Shown here piece by piece: positions 60,691-64,000 of a DNA stretch of 64,000 nt (position 1 is the first letter of the stretch; each line of letters begins with the position of its first letter). The stretch is from Sulfuricurvum sp. (GTDB lineage Bacteria; Campylobacterota; Campylobacteria; Campylobacterales; Sulfurimonadaceae), in contig JAQTTG010000001.1 in assembly GCA_028710885.1 (NCBI GenBank), positions 124,001-188,000 of the forward strand, in the 5' to 3' direction. A program made the translations under genes and the position numbers. Under the pieces are notes generated by a model. The model saw nothing but the letters and a program-made list of their open reading frames with translations, ran no database searches and was not told the DNA's origin.

Positions 60691-61143
60691 ATGATTAAAA
60701 AAATAGTTTTTACGTGCGTATTGTTATTCTCATCGTTACAAGCTGCTGATATTATCGCCTTGGTAAATACACTTGATCGTAATGACTCAAAGATGTTTGA
60801 ATCGCAAATTCATACCGTACAAGATGCAAATACCATGCGTGATGACAATAATAAAACAATTCTGATGTATGCATGTTGGATTGGTAATGAAGAAGCGGTT
60901 AAATATCTCATTTCAAAAGGTGCAAATGTCAATGCCCAAGATACAGGTGGAGCGACCGCTTTACATCTAGCCGCTTGGAAAGGTTTCACTTCAATAGCAT
61001 TATTTCTACTAAAAAACGGGGCTTCAGGAGAGCCGATGAGTAAAGATGGAATGACCCCACTAGATATTGCGATGATGCAAGGAAATCAAACAATAGCTGA
61101 TGCAATTAAAAAGGCAGCACCTAAGTTGAAGCCACTACTATAA
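60691..61143 (+). CDS. Secreted ankyrin-repeat protein
   Basis: The 150-residue protein has a signal peptide (MIKKIVFTCVLLFSSLQA) and then about three ankyrin repeats (DDNNKTILMYACWIGNEEAVKYLISKGANV is visible at 52-81, TGGATALHLAAWKGFTSIALFLLKNGAS at 88-115, and KDGMTPLDIAMMQG). It starts 2 bases after the ferritin-like gene and is probably cotranslated. A protective or scaffold role in the periplasm, as for AnkB-type proteins near catalase, is possible. It overlaps the thioesterase gene by 6 bases. Confidence 0.72.
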   Translation: MIKKIVFTCVLLFSSLQAADIIALVNTLDRNDSKMFESQIHTVQDANTMRDDNNKTILMYACWIGNEEAVKYLISKGANVNAQDTGGATALHLAAWKGFTSIALFLLKNGASGEPMSKDGMTPLDIAMMQGNQTIADAIKKAAPKLKPLL

Positions 61144-61509
61144 TGAGGTTAAAAATACTTTCTCAGAATCAGGAATTTTCCCCATTTTTCCTGTAAAGTC
61201 GATATAAACCAATACTATCTTCATTGAAAAAAGTTTCTCCTTTGAGCGAAAAACCTCCTGAAGAAGTGTGAATGAAGCATTTTTGAGCTCCAAAAGTGTT
61301 GTCTTTACTTCTAAAATATCAGCGAATTTTGCACTTTTTAGATAATCTGCTTCAATATGTTTGGCTATAAAATGACCGCCATTCAAAACAGGAGAACGTC
61401 CTGCATCGAAAAATAGCTGACTTCTTGCCCTCTCGCAATAATTAAGATAGTTGGAATGGTAAACAATACCACCCAAATCAGTGTCTTCGTAGTAGACTCG
61501 TATTTGCAT
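61138..61509 (-). CDS. ybgC: YbgC-type acyl-CoA thioesterase
   Basis: The 123-residue hot-dog-fold protein has the signature RVYYEDTDLGGIVYHSNYLNYCERARSQLF (catalytic Asp in YEDTD near residue 10), typical of Tol-Pal-associated YbgC thioesterases. It hydrolyses short acyl-CoAs or malonyl-type CoA. In many genomes it is next to tolQR; here it is isolated, facing the ankyrin gene. The helix-strand order is complete. Confidence 0.82.
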   Translation of the reverse strand: MQIRVYYEDTDLGGIVYHSNYLNYCERARSQLFFDAGRSPVLNGGHFIAKHIEADYLKSAKFADILEVKTTLLELKNASFTLLQEVFRSKEKLFSMKIVLVYIDFTGKMGKIPDSEKVFLTSL

Positions 61510-61743
61510 CTTTTAATCCCCCATTTATCTAACTAAAAACATGCCCATAACCGTGTCTAAAAACTCAATATTTTTAATCGTATATCATTTGAAATTGGCA
61601 ATGATACAAATGCATGACGTAAATTATAAAGCACCCTTGCTTTTACTCCACTTGTTTACGGTTTACATTTAAAATTTGCCGCAACTACATCATGAGTATT
61701 TAAAAACCGCAAAATTTGCCTCCGCAATTGACACCTCTCACCT

Positions 61744-62148
61744 TTATCTATCCTGTCTAGTATACCTTTTTGTCAGCCTGCAAAAATCGTAAAAATCACT
61801 CAGCATCAAATAGCGAAACTCTATATCTTCAAATTGTTTCTTCATGACCGGTTCGCCTTGTAAAAAGTATTTCACATCTTTTTGAAACTCTTTCGGGTAT
61901 TCCAGTTTTTCCGCTTGCAACGATGAGAAACACTCTATGAAATCCGAAAAAAGTTTTATCACGATCTCCTCTTGCTCCTGCGATTTATCCTCGAGAAAAT
62001 CGGTAATGTCTTCAAATCTCTCACATATACGTACCAAACACTGATGCACAAAATTCTCCCTGCAAACAACTCTGGGATACGATATACATAAAGTATTCTC
62101 ATAAAAACAGACGTTCATGCATGATTTATGCATTTTCTGAAACATCAT
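61744..62148 (-). CDS. Hypothetical Cys-rich acidic protein
   Basis: The 134-residue product is acidic and helical in its second half (FEDITDFLEDKSQEQEEIVIKLFSDFIECF) and has six Cys in the first 45 residues (SCMNVCFYENTLCISYPRVVC, ENFVHQCLVRIC). The start is uncertain: ATG codons lie at 62148, 62145, 62133 and 62118, and no ribosome site is clear. It is divergent from the 108-residue gene with only 15 bases between starts. I do not recognise the family. Confidence 0.5.
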   Translation of the reverse strand: MMFQKMHKSCMNVCFYENTLCISYPRVVCRENFVHQCLVRICERFEDITDFLEDKSQEQEEIVIKLFSDFIECFSSLQAEKLEYPKEFQKDVKYFLQGEPVMKKQFEDIEFRYLMLSDFYDFCRLTKRYTRQDR

Positions 62149-62163
62149 AATCAGGAGGATACT

Positions 62164-62490
62164 ATGGTATGCAAACTAAACCAGATAATCGATTTTGTAC
62201 GTACCTACAAACTGCTTGACGATATGGATGATGAATCGATCTCAGAGACGTTTCACTCTTTCCCGCATTGTTGCTCATGGGATAAAGGATTAGGGTTTGC
62301 TGAACTCGATGATTCCCGCCTTGATCTTGCTGTAGACAAAATTATGGAAGTGCTCGATGAAAATTACGAGCATGAATACACCGCGCCACAGATAAAAGCG
62401 ATTGCGACTTCATTTTTTGGTATTTTCGATGCTGCCGGTGCACCTAAAAGCCCAGTTCCTTTTGTGATTGTCGTATTGGCGAGAGTTTAG
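62164..62490 (+). CDS. Hypothetical protein of a small thioredoxin-linked cluster
   Basis: The 108-residue protein has helical segments and a Cys pair in HSFPHCCSWDKG (about residues 34-45), with a hydrophobic end AAGAPKSPVPFVIVVLARV. AGGAGG lies 7 bases before the ATG at 62164. The next gene encodes a thioredoxin-like protein 25 bases later and shares the strand, so the two may act together. Family not recognised. Confidence 0.55.
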   Translation: MVCKLNQIIDFVRTYKLLDDMDDESISETFHSFPHCCSWDKGLGFAELDDSRLDLAVDKIMEVLDENYEHEYTAPQIKAIATSFFGIFDAAGAPKSPVPFVIVVLARV

Positions 62491-62515
62491 AAAAGACAAC
62501 AGGAGTCTACGAAAT

Positions 62516-62884
62516 ATGCTCATATTGACAAAAGAGAATTATGATAAAACCGTTCAAGAGAACGAGATAGTGGTGATCGATTTTTGGTCGCAGTGGTGTA
62601 CTCCGTGCAAACAGTATGGACCGATATTTGAAAAAGTATCTGAAATATATCCCGACATAACATTTGCAAAACTGCTTACGGACGAAGAAACCGCTCTTTC
62701 AGACTATTTCTTTGTCCAGAATCTTCCGACGACTGTGTTTATGAAAGAGAAGACGGTTATTTTCAAAATACCGGGATTACTATCTGAAGAGGAACTCGTT
62801 GATCTCATCGAGCAGACAAAAGCGACCGATATGGATAGATTTCGTGCGGAAAAAGCGGCGAAAAAAGCGGCTCGCAAACGATAG
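62516..62884 (+). CDS. Thioredoxin-like protein with WCTPC site
   Basis: The 122-residue protein has the thioredoxin fold: strand VVIDFWSQWCTPCKQYGPIFEKV (active site at about residues 28-32), the cis-Pro strand NLPTTVFM, and the final helix. The WCTPC in place of WCGPC may change the redox potential. A basic tail KAAKKAARKR follows. It belongs to a set with two hypothetical genes. AGGAG lies 10 bases upstream. Confidence 0.82.
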   Translation: MLILTKENYDKTVQENEIVVIDFWSQWCTPCKQYGPIFEKVSEIYPDITFAKLLTDEETALSDYFFVQNLPTTVFMKEKTVIFKIPGLLSEEELVDLIEQTKATDMDRFRAEKAAKKAARKR

Positions 62885-62902
62885 CCATAAGAAGGAAAGC
62901 AG

Positions 62903-63223
62903 ATGCCATTAAATCGACTGGAACGATATTTCGAGGACTACACCTACATACGAAAAGGCCATTATCCCGTCACGGATTTGATTGTCTATGCGTACATGGG
63001 CGATGCGTGGACTGAAGCCAACAAATCACACCAGATTGCCATCAGCGAGGGACTCATCAGGTCAATCGAAGCAAAACATTTCGAACTCGGGCGAGACGAT
63101 GTCGAACGTCTTTTTGAACTCTATGATCTCAAGGGTAAAGCGGAACGCGGAGAACTGGCAGATGTTGTGATGCTGCAAACGGCATTTATGAATATCATCG
63201 AAATGCATCACTTATCGCATTAA
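62903..63223 (+). CDS. Hypothetical protein after thioredoxin gene
   Basis: The 106-residue protein is mostly helical with many His and acidic residues (YTYIRKGHYPVTDLIVYAYMGDAWTEANKSHQIAISEG) and an end MNIIEMHHLSH. A good AAGGA site precedes the ATG at 62903. It ends the small cluster. I do not recognise it. Confidence 0.55.
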   Translation: MPLNRLERYFEDYTYIRKGHYPVTDLIVYAYMGDAWTEANKSHQIAISEGLIRSIEAKHFELGRDDVERLFELYDLKGKAERGELADVVMLQTAFMNIIEMHHLSH

Positions 63224-63314
63224 TCACCGTCTTAAAAAGTGTCTACTTTGGGGGTCATTCCATCATACTCATTTTGTAATGTAGCCATTCCACATCCCCA
63301 CAATTTAGATCATT

Positions 63315-64000
63315 TTAATAGTTGCGATCTATCAAACCAGCTTCACTAACAGCAATTGCAAATTCTGCTTGTATTATACTGTCAAGTGATGCCACCAATT
63401 TTTTATGCTCGGCAACAAGTTTTTCTCTGTATTCTGGATTGGTATCTTTAAATACACTATCAAAACATTCCGCATACATATCGAATTCACAAAGTATTTT
63501 GTCTATTTCTCGGTGATAATCGATCCCTCCAATAGACTTGATCTCAATATGATTAGCTTCAAGCTTTTCAAGATTCCAGATCGTCCCTTTTTTCGTTTTA
63601 ATTTCTCTTGCTTTAGATTTTGTCCTATTTTGCAAAATGTCCATTACATTGTGACTATAGCCTATACGAGGCTGCCATGATGATAGCAATTGTTTATCGT
63701 GACACATGAGCATGTAAATATAAAATGCAATATTTCTACCATCCTTTTGGATGGTAGAAATATGAAAATGTAATCCTGTATCCTGATTTGTGTAACCGAA
63801 CTCTTCAATAATTGGCAAGATATGGCTGATATAGTGTTTGACACCCGCTCGCGATGTAATCGGGATAGATATTTCTATTCCGTGACTTTCAAGCGATTGA
63901 TCAGGTTTGATTTGAACACAATAGTTTTTATCTTCATCGGTCGGTAGAGTTGTCAAATCTACTAGAATATCGACATTTGTAAAGAAAAGTATTTTATTTT
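63315..64000 (-). CDS. Amidoligase-like protein (5' end outside window)
   Basis: The frame is open to the window edge: the codons beyond 63956 read KILFFTNVDILVDLTTLPTD, in frame with the rest, so the TTG at 63956 is unlikely to be the start. The protein shows VQIKPDQSLESHGIEISIPI and TGLHFHIS (about residues 30-80), the conserved features of amidoligase-type (COOH-NH2 ligase) proteins, which form amide or isopeptide links. The rest is helical. Its neighbours do not explain its substrate. Partial at the 5' end. Confidence 0.55.
   Translation of the reverse strand, partial: NKILFFTNVDILVDLTTLPTDEDKNYCVQIKPDQSLESHGIEISIPITSRAGVKHYISHILPIIEEFGYTNQDTGLHFHISTIQKDGRNIAFYIYMLMCHDKQLLSSWQPRIGYSHNVMDILQNRTKSKAREIKTKKGTIWNLEKLEANHIEIKSIGGIDYHREIDKILCEFDMYAECFDSVFKDTNPEYREKLVAEHKKLVASLDSIIQAEFAIAVSEAGLIDRNY

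Noticed and set aside
63224-63314. Possible insertion-sequence end (GTGTCTACTTTGGGGGTCATTCC)
   Set aside because: The stretch looks like a transposon terminus, but no matching inverted repeat or transposase remnant is seen in the window.

Overview
The window looks like a chromosomal segment of a free-living, motile Campylobacterota (Epsilonproteobacteria) bacterium, most like the Sulfuricurvum/Sulfurimonas group. This is inferred from the AT-rich coding sequence, frequent TTG starts, the tight flgA-ubiX-coaD-tmk-hisS-speA-cysE run, a RibBA with a degenerate second half, ArsS-like kinase features and AHQWRQPL-type histidine kinases. No database search was possible; the genus is an inference.

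Layout: (1) 1-3.8 kb: the end of an unknown gene, then an EF-hand protein, an OmpR-type regulator, a histidine kinase and an outer-membrane barrel protein. (2) 3.9-9.7 kb: an arsenic island. A divergent promoter with an ArsR-type palindrome drives arsB plus a porin to the left, and arsR, arsC, an ArsP-like permease and a CxxC mini-thioredoxin to the right; an MFS transporter follows. (3) 9.7-15.6 kb: two membrane GGDEF-EAL proteins around a SulP transporter. (4) 15.6-22.2 kb: an overlapping housekeeping operon from flgA to a VanZ-like gene, facing a traT-like lipoprotein gene. (5) 23-24.5 kb: ribBA, then a consensus promoter and three tRNA genes (one Gln, two initiator Met). (6) 24.5-30.3 kb: accessory genes, including three methyltransferases, an SRPBCC protein, a fused O6-alkylguanine methyltransferase/AlkA repair protein and an HxlR regulator.

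(7) 30.2-37.9 kb: trpF, a 45-codon gene and lysA. Upstream of them is a redox operon (epimerase, two peroxiredoxin-like proteins, TetR regulator, FAD monooxygenase). Three matching 18-bp palindromes lie in front of this operon and of an adjacent small membrane-protein gene, so the TetR protein probably controls both and itself. (8) 38-41.2 kb: a double-substrate-binding-domain GGDEF protein and a periplasmic PpiC-type foldase.

(9) 41.4-54.2 kb: the most striking region, a self-contained cytoplasmic chemosensory cluster. Its genes encode HDOD, CheY, STAS, CheA, PAS-CZB, a soluble receptor with about seven tandem HAMP-like repeats, CheW, CheV, CheR, a ParA-type ATPase, a pseudo-receiver protein, CheB, a second pseudo-receiver protein and a small acidic protein. 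The receptor has no membrane segment, the PAS-CZB sensor has no signalling domain, and the ParA protein suggests active positioning of a cytoplasmic array. The two pseudo-receiver proteins share a C-terminal region ending in EFF and have lost the phospho-acceptor Asp.

(10) 54.2-64 kb: a DTW-domain tRNA modification enzyme, a CHASE-PAS-histidine kinase, a 4Fe-4S uracil-DNA glycosylase, a binding-protein-like secreted protein, a Crp-family regulator, a DPS-like ferritin with a Cys pair, an ankyrin protein, a YbgC-type thioesterase, a small unknown/thioredoxin cluster and, cut by the window edge, a probable amidoligase.
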